From the NCBI GenBank assembly GCA_002633005.1, contig NMRA01000309.1, positions 122,001 through 186,000 on the forward strand: 64,000 bases of DNA, read 5' to 3'. Source of the DNA: Phoronis australis. Taxonomy: Eukaryota > Phoronida > Phoronidae. Numbering within the stretch: the first letter of the stretch is position 1; every line of letters begins with the position of its first letter. Of this stretch, positions 1 to 14,300 are shown piece by piece. The notes beneath the pieces are model-generated. The model did not search any database, was not told the origin of the DNA, and saw only the letters and a list, made by a program, of their open reading frames with translations. The position numbers and the translations under genes were made by a program.

Positions 1-2193
1 CCTCATTTTTGCTGATGATGCCCATATTATTTTCTGTCTCCTGTGTTGGAGTCTTGGCCCGGTCAATGTCTTGAGAGGCCTGTAAATTAACCAAAGAAAG
101 TAGCTCAACTCATTACCTTACCATCAGCTAGATATGTAATCTTTAAGGAATATCAGAAGACATAGCAGACCTCTGTTATCATTTGAAAGAAACGGACATA
201 GGAGACAACAAGTATTACGGTATAAACAGTCTCAATCCTCACTCACACAGTCAACCATATTTAGTAATTTATTCACAAATCCAACAACTTGCTCACATTA
301 GTTAGGGACTAACTTAAAGCAGCTATTCTTAATAAACTAAAACTATTTCAATATTTATCATGTTTTCATCTTAATGGATACCTACTTGGCAAATTTCATG
401 AAAATCCACCAATGAAGGAACTGTGAACATATACAGACAAATGTAAAAAGTAAAATTGCCATCCAGGGGAACAGCGGGAATCGAATCAGCCAAAAATTGG
501 CCCGTATCATCCTATTCCTGATAGGAACACATGTGCAAAATTTCATTAAGGAGTTTTGGGGATACAGCAATGGACACCAGCTGCACGCCAAACAGGGATG
601 ATGGCATCATAATCATTGACTGGTGGCAATGCATTGCCATTAAATACCTCAGTGACAAATTTTATTGAAATCCATCAATCAGTTCTTTTGATATCCCGAA
701 ACGCTCTTCCCCAAAAAATACTAAAAAGCCTCGTTCCCTGGCTCCAGACAGTGGGGCAGGTTGAAAAGTGTCTAACACTGTCCTAGTGATTCCTTATACC
801 CTTGTGCCAAATGTCATCAAAACCTAATCAGATGCTTTTGAGATATCAAGCAGACAGATGAAACAGATACTCAGACAAAATGACGACAATAAGTCCTCAC
901 GTGGTGGCATAAAATTGATTTTTAAATGTCAGCTTATTGATTTCATAATTGCGTACAAAATGTTAAATGCATAGCGCAAATGTTACAATTTGTGAAGACA
1001 TTAAAACTTTCATTCCATTTACACTCCATAATAAACCAGCCTTTTTAAAATTTATCAAAAACACTTCCTGATTGTTTTTTGACATTTACGGCAAGTGCTT
1101 AAAAACCCATGGAAAGGACTTCAACCCTATAGTTACTGAGAGTAGAGCTCCCATTTTTACTATTGTCAGTAGTACATTGACTACAATTATTAACTCTTTC
1201 AGACAAATTACGATCTGTAACACTGACCAACACCCAGAGGTGGGGACATCTAGGAGAGTTCGCAAAGAGAAATTAAAATGCACATTAAACACTAATTTTC
1301 AAGTGGTCAATTCGGCAACTCAAAATTATGAAATAAATTACACTTTGAAAATCACAGACACCTGACAATTTTCTGGCAGCAAGTGATGGCGACATTATCA
1401 AATGCTGTTTTATGACATCTACACAATACAAACCAAGCTAAAAACAGACAGTTTCTTGATTTTTATTTTGAGGAGAAATTTGGCAAAATGCAATTTGAAT
1501 TCACTTATCAGCCATACTGTGTGCAAATAAGATGCAGAATTACCATTCTGACAATAATCTTAATTGCAGACAAAACAAAGTAGTATACAGTTGAGAAAAA
1601 CTTACTTAGCCACTGATTACTTCTAAAGTCTGGAAACAGGCAGATTTTCCTCCTTTAAGTTTATCATTTGTCATCTTTGAGTCGGGGTGTATTTAGAGTA
1701 AACATAAATGTATTCAACCAGATTTTATCAGTGTGGTAGATAAGTGACGTGCGGGTAGTGACATCAGGCAAAAGACTGAGTCTGGTGCTTAACAAAGACA
1801 TTTTTCACATTTTGCAACCATCGCGTATGTTGCCTATAACCTACAACTGCTGGACAGGCATTCCACGAACTAAAGCAATGTTTATCATGCAATTTTTAAT
1901 GAACACACTGGTTTGTGTAAACACCCAAGGCATTTAAATCAAGAAACTAAATGTCAAGGGTTGGATGTTACACCGAATGCAACACAAGATGGCTACAAAT
2001 AAAAAGAGACATATCTCAAAATTCGGGTACTTTTATGTAACCAAATGTGGACGACAATCCAAATGGATTGGCAATTCAAAAGATCTCTTCACAAATGACA
2101 TCTGTTTTGAATTCCTATTAATTCAAGGCAAACAGTTGTATTTTGCCTCATTTCAGTCACAGAACAAATACAATAACAATCACACAATCTTAC
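1..2193. other. Intron sequence left of TBC1D32 exon 16; no exon seen
   Basis: The TBC1D32 reading frame leaves exon 16 through a donor just right of this stretch, so this is the next intron. I looked on the minus strand for the next conserved block of the family and saw none, so the rest of the gene lies beyond the left edge. Around 370-640 there are two weak monomers of the repeat family that is better developed at 5.75-7.06 kb: an 'attgccatccagggg'-type core next to a 'caaatttcatgaaaatcca'-type segment. Confidence 0.6.
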
Positions 2194-2395
2194 CTTCTTC
2201 CAAGCAGCAGCAGTGCATGAGTGCAGGTCATATGGGTAAAGTACATGTAAACCCTCGCCAGTATTGTATAATTGTCGACACATGTAGATGTAAGCACCAA
2301 TGACAGCGTTCGACGGAGGTGGACCAAATTCTTTAGGAAGACCCCCTCTGATGGCCTTGCGAGCAAACTCAGCAATAATATGAGCAGCAGATGAC
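2194..2395 (-). CDS. TBC1D32: TBC1D32 exon 16 (last in window)
   Basis: A 202-bp exon, phase 2 in and 0 out, donor GTAAGA. It encodes SSAAHIIAEFARKAI, then AVIGAYIYMCRQLYNTGEG and YPYDLHSCTAAAW, nearly collinear with vertebrate BROMI. It lies 5.6 kb from exon 15, the longest intron of the gene here. Confidence 0.92.
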
Positions 2396-5300
2396 CTGCT
2401 CACAATAAAGTAAATTTTAAACAAAAGGCAATGACATTAAAGGGGCATTTCCTTCAAACTCACTCCACAGAATGCAAGTTATATATCTGGTCACTAAGCC
2501 GCACAAAATAGGTCTTGAATCTTTTCACGATTTCCATCCCAAAACAAAGCAGGTAAAATGGGAGTCGAATGCCCTTCAACACTGAACAGACTGGTTAACC
2601 CTCTCATTGGGCTGCTTCTTATTGTTACAAGGCGATCTCCCAGGATAGAAACTTTTGACTTTCATTCCAATGAAAATTTGGTACCAGTTATTAGGGGTAT
2701 TTTAACATTCAGGAGAGAGATAGGAAACAATCCCCTTAAAAACAAAAAGAAAAAACATTAGCTCCATATACCATCTACTGCATAACAGTTAACTGAAAAT
2801 CGACACAGGCAACAAATGTCATTATTAATAAATTTTCAACCACTGAAAAGAAAGATGAACTGTTTGAAACAACAGTGAACTTATTCAAGACAAAGTATAT
2901 CCTTCAAACACCAAATAAAGAAGAAGACTAAATGAACAAATAATATGCAAAAGCAATTTCTTATGGAGAAAAAGACGTTACATTCCCAACATCAATGCAA
3001 ACAGTACAGTGGAGAAATACAAAAGCCCATAACCATGTTGAAGGTAAAGTGTTAGCAGTTGTCCTGGGGGACGAATTACTTAAATGACAACACACTATTA
3101 GAAAGAGTTCTGGATTTATAGTTGAAGTGTTAAAAGTGAAGTATTTTCCTGGTATAGATAAATCAAGGAGAAAGCAAAGAAAAGCTGGCTATAGTCATTT
3201 ACAGGGGTTCCAGATTTTGAGAACCTGTTTGGTGCCTATTATTCAGTGGACAAAACTGGTTCTCAGAATGCGGGAGCCCTGTAAAAGACTATAATTGAAA
3301 ATTACATTTTACACAATGCAACAATGTGCTGCAAAAATTCTTTTCTTCAACATGTTAACATACTTGTGTTACATTTGATGCCTGCGTTAAGAGTGCCCAT
3401 ATTACATTTTTGTTTCCTGCACCATGTAAAATAGAGTTGGTTATATCCCTCAACAGCAGAATGTGGAGATTCCACATTTTACTGGGCTACAAAATTTGAT
3501 TTTGGAAATGCAGCTGAACGGTTAGACTTGACAGTAAACTGGGTGAAACCACTGTTATCTTGTAGAATTAGTATTCTTTCAAATGCCAAGTTCATGTCGT
3601 TTAATGGCCACCACTTTCCAAAGTGAAAACAAAGACGAGAGATTCTGACAATAAAAGATTTTAAGGTTATGTAGGACCTCATTTACAAATCTGTGTAGAA
3701 GAATTCTGAAAAATAAAGATCTTTATTCAGTCAAAGTATGTAATACTATTTTCTTAAAGCAGAAAGCTTGTTTCACTTTTACCAATCTGCCATTTATTGG
3801 GTCATCTGACTACCGGGTATGTCTTCTTATTAACATTTAGCAAACAGAAAGGTACAATTTGATACAAAACAACAGTATCCATAACATGATCAAACTTTAT
3901 TTGACACGAATGGTCAATGTGAGATTTCAAAAATTAAGTTACAATTTTCTAAAATATCAGTTCATTTTTGTTCCATGCAAAATTAGAGCTTTTTATGAAA
4001 ATCAGGATACTACTTTTGACAGCCCTCATGAAAAAGTTAAACATGTCAAAAACAATTCCTGGAGAACGATGCACAAAGCATAGCATCTAAAAGTTTCAGG
4101 TATATCGATGTTAGCCAAATCTGGAGTTTCCCTAAGGTCCTTCATAACCTTAAAATCTGGGTTTTCTGAATACGGAATTATGCATTGGGTCGCTACTTAG
4201 GGAAAGCCAGACAAGTGTGCAAGTTTCATCAAATACTACGTCAGAACACAAACTAAATGGTGAATGGCAAACACAACATGAGCACAGCTTGGCAAAATAA
4301 TATGCATGACTATCTAATACAAACAAACACTGTCAGGCACAATTAATATTGAGACCCAAATATCATACCAGTAGCAGCTTAAGACTTTACTATAGACACA
4401 GCTTTTGTCAAAGAACTAACTTTTGATTTAATAAGCCTCTTACCCTCATAAAGTGATCACTCTTTGAGTCTTACTCAGACAAGGCATGATTTATGGGCTT
4501 CTGCGCGCCGTTGCATGAAAGAGTCCCAAACAGGGACTCAACTATCCCTCAATGCAATGCAAATTTGTTTCGTTCTTTACTCCCAGATGTAATATCTATA
4601 TGTCATTTTAACTTCATTATGAGGTCTTCTTTGACTAATGGCATTTTCTAATAATGTAACTAAAAACTGAGCCCTTAATTCAGTCAAAATAATAGGGGAC
4701 TTAGTCCTTAAATTAAGGGCGTTGCATGAAAAGATCCCTACTTAATTTCACTAATAAAGAGAATTCAACATAGAGTCCATTCTCGATTTGCATCAAAGTA
4801 AAAAATTAACTTAGAAATGAAACTCAAAAAGCTTACGATAGGAATAATCAGTGTATTCACAAGCCCACAAATACGCTGTGGATTTAGGGAACTTAGTCGA
4901 GTCCCTATTCGGGACTGTTTCATGCAACTGGGCACAGTATGTTACTGCTTGAGACCAGGCACAGTGAGTTGGTTTGACCCCGCTGATCATTCTATGACTG
5001 ATCAGTCTACGCACCCAAAATGACCTCTCAAGCCCAGAAATGACTTTTGATCTGACTAAGAAACAAACATAGACCTGTTCGGTAAGCGGTGTGAATGAAA
5101 CGGGCGTATTTTTGACAAGAAGAAGGTTTACAGCAGTTTTGAGAGCTAAAATAAAAGTTCCGTCGCTTGATCCGCCAATAGCATGGAGGTGACACAGAAC
5201 ATTTCAACATCTTCTCTGCTGTGGACCCAATACTCTAAATAATATAAATTGCTGTTAAGTTTTTCCCAACATTTCACCCCTACAGGACATCACCAAAAAT

Positions 5301-8300
5301 TGAACCCAAGACTAAAAACAAATTGACCACATGGCAGGGTTTTCTAATTCACAAAAACGGATCGCAGCATATGTTTTACTGATTAAACATATGCATTAAT
5401 GTTCTGTAATGAAAGAGAATGCCAGGATATTTTTCCACTTAAGAATGACTTCTTTGGTACATTTTGCAGATGAAGATAGTACATATTATATAAGCTTTTT
5501 GCTCAAAATGTATGATTATTGGAGGTGCAAGCCCACACACTTATAGAAGGAAGACATTAACAATGTTCTCCTGTTCATACAGAACAGTACATCATAAATT
5601 TCTAATTACACCCTCATTATCAATGCAAACTGTTGAAATGTGCACATTACTGCAACGCAAATGGTATGCTTCTAAGACTGTTTATCAGAACCACAAAAAT
5701 GGTAAAGTATGTCAAACCCCACAGTCAGAAAATAGTAAAGTCTCATTGTTTACCTAAAAGAAACCTAATAAATGTCATGAAAATCCATCCAGGCACTCCA
5801 AAGGTACAGAAGCTAATAAAAAATAGAATTGTCACTAGGAGGCACTGTATGACTCAGTCTCAAAGAAGTTGCCACACTTATAGAAATACACTTGCAAAAT
5901 TTCACAACAAAGATCCTGCAAGGGGTTTAGGAAATACACCATGCTGTGGATGCAATGTCACATCGGGTGCAACAGACGTCGGGTCCATCCAAAAATGAAT
6001 GGCAGTCGTGCTGTTGTCAGTAAGAAAAGATCTGAAAATTTTCTTAATGATATTTAAAGCACTCTGGCAGGTCAAAAATAATGAAAATGGCCACTGGGTG
6101 GCATTGAAAACATCTCATCTGTTCAAAAATATAAAGGTGTCGTCGTCTCCTCAATAGAAAGCTATCAGCTAAATTTCGTAAAATTCTGTCAAGGAACTCT
6201 GAACATACGAGTAAATGTAAAAAACTAACAATGCTACTATGGGAAACAGCCATAGTCAGATCTGCTCAACAAAAGTTGTTGCCAACACTAAGGGGATACA
6301 GATGCAGACACAAAAAATGCCTCTAGAGTGGGGCACCAAAAGTTGTAGGGCCCGTCGTAACATCAGCCATGGTGTTTTCAGCAGGAACACATCTGCTAAT
6401 TTTCATAATCATCCTTGCAGCAATTTTAAAAATATAAAAGCAGATATCAAAAGAACAGATTCATAATAACGAAAATGGCCACCACATGGCACAGAATATG
6501 TCAAATCCATACAGTTACAGGAATACGCCGCCAAAATTTCATGTAACTCTGAAGATACAGAATAAGGTAAACAAGAAAGACACAAAATTACCACTTGGGG
6601 GTACAGCAGTGGCCAAATCTGTCCAAAAGTCATCATCTTTCGTTGTCATATTCATAGGAAAACACTTTCAAAATTTCTCAAAAATGCTGCAAGAGGTCAA
6701 GCAGAAGCAGCCGCAAATGCAATAAAATAAAATTGCCACTAGGGGGCACCACAGTAGTTAGGCTCATCTGAAATCAGCATCAGCTGTGGTATTTTTTTAA
6801 ATGACCGTGCACGCAGTTCGGCAAATAAAAAGTCGGGCTCCAAAAAACAGACAATGGCCTACAGGTGGTGCAGAATATGGCAAATCTGCCCAAAAATCCA
6901 AACATAACCACTCAGCTTCAATGAAACGCATTTGCCAAATCTCAATAAGCCCCTGCAAAGCGATACCGCTGCGGACGCTGGATACCCAGACAGAGATAAC
7001 GGCAATATGCACCCACACGTGTATATGTGGGCACGTATCAAAAAGTAGTAGCCAAAACCAAGTGAACATGCAAGTTTGCCTAATACATACCTTTTGATGG
7101 CAACCTGTTGATTACTGTGCAGAAAGAACAAAACCAGGTGAGACAATCTAGAGGTTAAGGGCAGCAAACTCACAGGTCATTGCAAGAATTTCACCACTTA
7201 ATTTAGAGTTCTTGCCAATAAGATTATTTTAAAACGCTGACAGTATTATGATATGATACAGTGAAGAAAAAATCTTTTTTTCAATTAACAAAATCGAGAT
7301 TTCTTGACAATGATTTTAAAAGCAAATTGCCAAAATCATGAAGTTTTGCAGTAACTAACAGTAAATTTAGACAAGCTCTAAAAATTTTCAAATGCACAAA
7401 GTAAAACTTGATGGATAATTTGGAGTGCACCTGTATTTATTGGACAGGTGAAATGTCTTGAAGGACCTTGCATCAGAATCAGAAGCATTTAGTCAATGGC
7501 AACATTGAAGATGACAAAGACCGTGGGTCAACGTCAAGCATTGTCAACACTCAAACAGGATAACAACCGATCAATATAATTTTTAATTTAGAATTCACGC
7601 AACTCATCAAAGCTTGCCAATGCTATTTCCATGTTAGGTCTGATCTACTGAACTATCAGTTCTGACTGTTAATTAAACCAGTATTGGGTTCAAAGACAAG
7701 CAACACAAGAAAATTACTTAGTGTCAATTCATTATAAAAAGGTCTTTCCATTCTAATGTAGTGTTAGCATTCCACATCTAGTGAAAATTACATCAAAAGC
7801 TAACATTGAACCAGCTATGTCAAATCATATTTAGGTGAATTTCACACTGGCCCACTTCATTGTTACTAGGGACAGTCCCATTTGAACATTGTTACTAGGA
7901 ATGGCCTTATTTGAACAATAGCCACAAAAGCAACCATGGTGATGTGACATGGAGTTTTAAAAATGCCTCACTTAAAGGAGGCACCGTCCATTCTATCCAA
8001 CTTACCTGGACCGAGTGAACCGTTCTACATTCTCTCCGTACATGAGATGACGCCGTCCCTCTGTACTGGATGCAACCATGGACAGGATGTCTGCAATGTG
8101 CAAATAGGTGGCCTCACTAGCCTGGTGCACGCCATGATCCTGCAGCCAATAAGTATAACATGAATGATAATAACAAAAATAACAATTCTAATAACAAGAA
8201 TAACAGTAATAAGAATATCAATAACAAAAATAAAATAAATTATGTTATTCATAACTCACATAACTTAACATTACATTAACATAATTTCATTAACAAAGTA

Positions 8301-11300
8301 GACTCGATGAAAAAGAATTGTATCAGCATGAAACTTTAAAAAACAACAGTCACATAAGTGACCACAATAAAATAATAGTAATAACAATAACATATGTTCA
8401 AAAATTGTAATAAAAAATTAGAGAAAATGCCTCACAGATCATACTGCCTACTCTCATTTTAACGGTTTCAAAAGGTAATGTCGTGAACAAACAGCTTCAA
8501 ACATTTGAAAAAATGAATCGAAATGAAGGTATGTTTATCAAATGTACATACTGTAATCATTTTGTGTTTTCAACATCACAGCAGGAAGATAATCAGGCGT
8601 ATAACTAAATAATTGCCGAAATGTAGGTTCCAACCACATTTATTATCAGAAATGTTAAAATTCTTCATTTAGCTGTCGTTTTTGCCAACAAAGGTGTCTA
8701 GAAACAGGCTGTTTTTGTTTTGCCATCCTAGCCATCATATTTTAAAACTGACCCCCAGTCGAGACTGCTAGACGAGACCCTGACTGTCACATTCATATAC
8801 ACAATTCCTCACTTACAAACATGAGCTGGATCAAGGGAACAATAAACGCTGAAGGTGTCAGCACATGTAAGTTATGGTTTCATTTGATATGCAAAGAATG
8901 ACAGTTTGTAATCACACCCGTGGAGGTGCAACCAATGTGTAGCTGCTCGTGGGTTTACCAACTAAGCAACAAAAGAATCACAAAGCTGTCATTTTAATAA
9001 TCTCGCATAAGGTTTATCATCCTGTACATGCAAGAGATACACGTGGTCTAAAAACATGGTCAGACTCCCTCAGGACAGCAACAGGCTAGGATAATGATGT
9101 CATGTAGCAGGCTATCCTACCACCAATGGTGGATACACTCACCGTGGCACCATCAAGCCATTGGGCTACAGGAGCCAGCAGACGATTGATGACCTCATCC
9201 TTACACATACAACTGGAGCAGACAGAGTCTGAACACAGATTCTTGAGCACCTCCGCTGCAAGCACCCCTGGCTCATATTGTTCTATATGGAAAATCATTG
9301 GTGTACATGTAACAATCAGTCAACCTTAAACAGCAGTCAATCAAAAATCCATTTGTCATGAGAACGGCAATAAATCAAATGTTAAGAGTATTTAAATTTG
9401 CATGATATTTCGAGCAGGTTTCAATGCATGGCCATACAAATACAATACGGACTTAATCCTTGCCTATGTCATTAACGTTTAGGTGCCAAATCTGCAATAA
9501 AGATTTTTTGGTGACAAAAGGAATACTTAAAATTGCCAAGTTATTTTTGGTTTTGGTTTTTAAATGTGCACAACTTTGTTACAACTTACAGAGTTCAACA
9601 TTTGAATAGACAGTCCATAACTTCATCAATTGGATATAGAAGGCCAACAAGTTCATCATTTGAATACATAGGGGCAAAATCTCCGACATTTGGATTAGAC
9701 ACCCAAAAAGTTCAACATTTTGATACAGATTGTCTACAAGTTCGATACTGAATTGAGACAGCTCACGAGTTATTCATTTGCATATAGACTGCCAACAAGT
9801 TTGGCATTGAATTTGGAAGGCCAACAAGTTCATGATTTGGACATAGATGGCCAACAAGGTTATTATTTGGTTAAAGACGGCCAACCAGTTCTACATTTTG
9901 ATATAGACGGATAAATTCCACAAATGTCCTCAAACATTGTTAAACATGAATAAGTTCTATGTTGTACCTTGAACATAGTTATTTCTAACAATCTTTCATT
10001 CAATTTGATTTATGCATGACTGTGTTAATGGAAACTATTTGCAAGAATATCATTTTCTGTGTTCATTATGTATTTTAGAAGAAATAACCTATAAAAGAAA
10101 AAATTCAGAGATCGCCATCACATCCCTTGCTCAGTTGGAATGCCATGGCCACTGTCAATAAAGTCAACATTAATTGTTGATCGAATACCTATTGCAAATG
10201 TTTTTGTCCTTTACCTGAGCCGTCCTTGGTGAAGTGGGTGAGGTGCACAGTGCTGGGGTCCTGAACAAGATGAATCATAGCAACCACTAACTGTGTTATA
10301 GTTACTGGCTCTGAAACATCACAAATTCATGGTCAGAAAGAAATGTTAACTACTCGTAAAACCAGGTTTCATTAATTGCTCAGCAAATGTTGAGAGATGA
10401 AACAATGACTGTGACAGTCTATAATTGACTAATTAACAAACCGATAAAACCAACTTATACAAAGCAATTGTGAAGCAATTTCTTTCTATCACACAAAGAA
10501 ACCTACTAGTATACGTTTGTGGGGACTAATTTTCATTGGAAAAATTTTGGGCTAAACAAAATGAAATAATTATTTTGTACAAAACAAAATAACAAACAAA
10601 ACTGGCTCTTACTATAATTCCTTTTTCAGTACAACTGACTGAGATAAAGGCCAAATGACATATTTTTTAATATTAAGGAAACAAACTGAAACAGACAAAT
10701 GGGAGCGCCACAATTGTGTATTTTGCTCCTCTGTTTCATTCCCTAGAATATCTTAAGCAGATAAATGAAAATGTGATTTGAGATTACAAAGTAAAAAAAC
10801 AGGAACAGCAATGTTTAGAGACCTGATCTGTCCGAGACTTTCATGGGAAACATGCGTCGCCCTTGGCTGTACCACAGAAGTCGGCCCACGATGGTAAGGC
10901 AGTGTATGAAGTAGAGGTAGTCCAGCTCAGCACCCGTGAAGTACTGCTTTATGTTAGCATGTAGTGACTCACCTGAACACATACAATACGCAGTGAACAA
11001 CTCATCTCAACAGATATAGTGCACATTGTACTACTCAACTCAAAGGATATAGTGCACACTGAACAGCTAATCTCAACATATGTGTATGGTGAACAACTCA
11101 ACTCAACATATGTAGTGCACAGTGAACAACTCATCTCAACATATGTAGTGCACAGTGAACAATTCAACTCAAAAGATATAGTGTACGGTGAACAGCTCAT
11201 CTCGACATATGTAGTACACAGTGAACAATTCAACTTGAAAGATATTAGTGTATGGTGAGCAACTCATCTCAACAGATATAAAGCATGGTGAACAACTCAT

Positions 11301-14300
11301 CTCAATAGATATAAAGCATGGTGAACAACTCATCTCAACAGATGTAGAGCACAGTGAACAACTTAACTCAAAAAATATAGTAAATTGCAAACAACTCATC
11401 TCAATAGATTTAATATACGGTGAACAATTTTATACATTTATTGAAAAATTTCAAAACTGAATGATGAAAATGCATCTTCGTCAAATTCCGAAGCAATAAA
11501 AATGCAATAGTTCTAAAAACGAGACAGAATTAATGCGTCCGGCAGTCACTTTCATTTTTTGTGTTAATAGATGAGTGTCCACTTTGAAAAATGAATTAAC
11601 AGAAAAACAATACATTTTTTACTTAAGGAATGCCTAAAGGGGCACTAATCCTATGTTAAAAACCAAATTTCAATTTGATAAATTTACCTAATAAAATAAG
11701 TCTCAAAACTGTTCCTTACTAAGATTAGAAATGACATTGCTTTGTAAGAGCAAGTATACACCCTAGGAGGGGTTGTTGTTGACACTGGAGAACAGGATTT
11801 ATAACAGCTATAGCTCCAAAAGCATCACACTCAAAAAATCTAAAATTAAATGATACCAACATAATTATGTCAAATTGACAAGTAAAAAATCAAGAGGTCA
11901 ATTTCTAAAGAATTGGGCTTAACTAAGAAAGAACTTTTCAATAACAATAAGGTTGTCGTTGACAATAAAATACTACTTACAGCCTGTGACTCTTGACTGT
12001 GTGTCTGAGATGTCACTCAACAAATCGATGGGCACTCGCCTTGTACCAATAAACTCAAGGACATGCTTAACAGCAGATTCAATCTGACAAATACAAAATA
12101 TGACTTGAATTTGTAGATCATCAAACTGAATACACACAAGGTGGTGCTATTTAGACATCAGTCATTATAAATGCACGTATTCAAGTAATCACATAGTACC
12201 CTAGCCTATAAACACCCATATGCTGGTGATCTGCTAATTTGCTCTCATTCCGTTCACGTGGTGGGAAGAGAGACCAATATTAACTGCATCACCTGGTGAT
12301 TGCTACCTCCTGACTTCAACCACTTTAAGATGACTTGAACCACAACTGTACAGTAATCAATGATTCGCAAAAACCAAAGCTAATGACTGGTTGCATATCG
12401 GATGATACTCAGTTGATCCTGATGACGAGTGATATTTTACCAAATCGTCTCCCGAATGTAAGCCAATGTAACCATTGTGCATTGGATTGGCCCATAAGCT
12501 TCATGCAACCTAGGCATAAATAAGTCTTATTCCTGTCACCAGAAGAGCCTGTGCACAAAGCATTACGCCTGTGTCTACTGTGTCATTTCACACATACAAA
12601 CATTTACCAAGTTACTCACCAAAACTTTATATTGTTGAAGTAACTGTAACAAAGGCATCCGTCCATAACTGCCATGCTGCAAAGGAAAAATACGACTTAA
12701 CACGTAATACTTAAACAAAAACTGACTCAGAAAGAACCAGCTAAACTCAATTGAAGTGATACCTTAAGACACTCAAATGGCATCACATTTTCAAAATCTG
12801 ATTATTGTATCCTAAACTAGAACTATCACTGAACAGGTAGTTTGATTTAATCAGGAACCATGAGAAATTGATAAACACAAATTTAAGACTACAAATGATC
12901 AGTTGGATTCTTTACATACAACAATATATATATAACACCATTCATGACACAGTTTTTGAAACTTTTGCTATTCTGAACCATTGGTTTAATGTAAAATTCC
13001 AAGTGCTAGGTGATACATATGGCATTCTAACAGCATGGAAATGAACATCAAATACAATACACGGAAATACATTATACCATCCATTTTGTGAACCAGTCAG
13101 CCTTAGGATCAACCAGAGCCAATAGATGAGCAGGAGTGAGAGGTGCAGGGGCGCCCACTGGTGTCGGAGGATTGAAGCTTAATAATTTTAATGTGAATTC
13201 AAGAACCTCTCGTAAAAACCTGAAAATAACATCTTCGATGATAACACACATTGCTTTTTAGCACAAAACACATCCTATTTTAATGCTGTGAAATGTGTAC
13301 GTCTAAAAATACAAAATCTTCAATCCAAAGATATCTTACATGCCAATGACTAAACCTATTTTTATAGTCAAAATTTCTCATACCAATTGCACTACATTTG
13401 GTTGTAGAGTAATACCATGTCCCTATTTAAAGAAATTAGTAACACTTAAAGTAAATTATAATGCAAGTGTGTCATTTTTTAAAGGAGGTATAGGTTAATT
13501 TCTTACCCTTCAGAGAATCTGACCCAGAATGTATGCACTTGTCTCTGAAATTCATTCATCAGTCGCACCTGAAAAAGCAAGACAAATTACTGTGTTTCAA
13601 ATCTGTATAAGTTTGATTCAGACAGCACTGTGATGTGGGTCTTGAAAACAGATCTCTACATCTGTGGTGACACACATTCATTTTATGGCTACACAAACAT
13701 GCCTTGTTGCTCTCAATTTTCCCAAGAGCAACTTGACTTAAATTACATGCAATATAAACATGTGCCTTAGCTAATTATCAAGAGTTGAAGAAACTCTAGA
13801 TGAAAACTTACTGCTTTCACAAGCTTCATAGTTTCCAGTCTTTTAAGGTTGAGTCCACTCCTTAGTTTGGGTAAGCTCAGGTTTTTCTCATTGTCTTTGA
13901 AATAGTTAAGGATGTATTGCACTGAAAAATAATAAACATACAGTGTCACAAATTGCAGGATGCATTTAACAAAAAAGAAAACAAGTAACTACGACAGATT
14001 TAAGTTGTTATAATTTGTGTTTTGTCAACACAACATACATTGCCATCCACACCACACCTTTGCAAGAATCAAGTTAAAGTATGCCATACTAAGTACATTC
14101 ATTTCATATCAATTTATTCTGGAGCTCAAAGGTCATCCACCCATCATAAGTACAAAAGTATATCAAAAATTTATTCATTGCACATAGTGGAAAGTTGTTT
14201 ACTTCTGAGTGCAAAAGCACAGAAAAACAAAATTGTTAATTTTTGTAGATATTGCTAATTTTTGTTACAATGAAGCACTACAACACTCAGTTACATTTAC

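Noticed and set aside
6797-7173. Overlapping 90-104-codon frames in TBC1D32 intron 15
   Set aside because: They lie in the degenerate repeat cluster, overlap on both strands, and have no homology I recognise.
9720-9914. Repeat protein with QQ/D-I-D-G units
   Set aside because: Translation of the 30-bp intronic tandem array, with no start or flanking gene structure.
10949-11399. Cys/Ser-rich and EQLIST-type repeat proteins on both strands
   Set aside because: They are translations of the 33-bp tandem array inside a TBC1D32 intron; frames stay open only because the period is a multiple of three.
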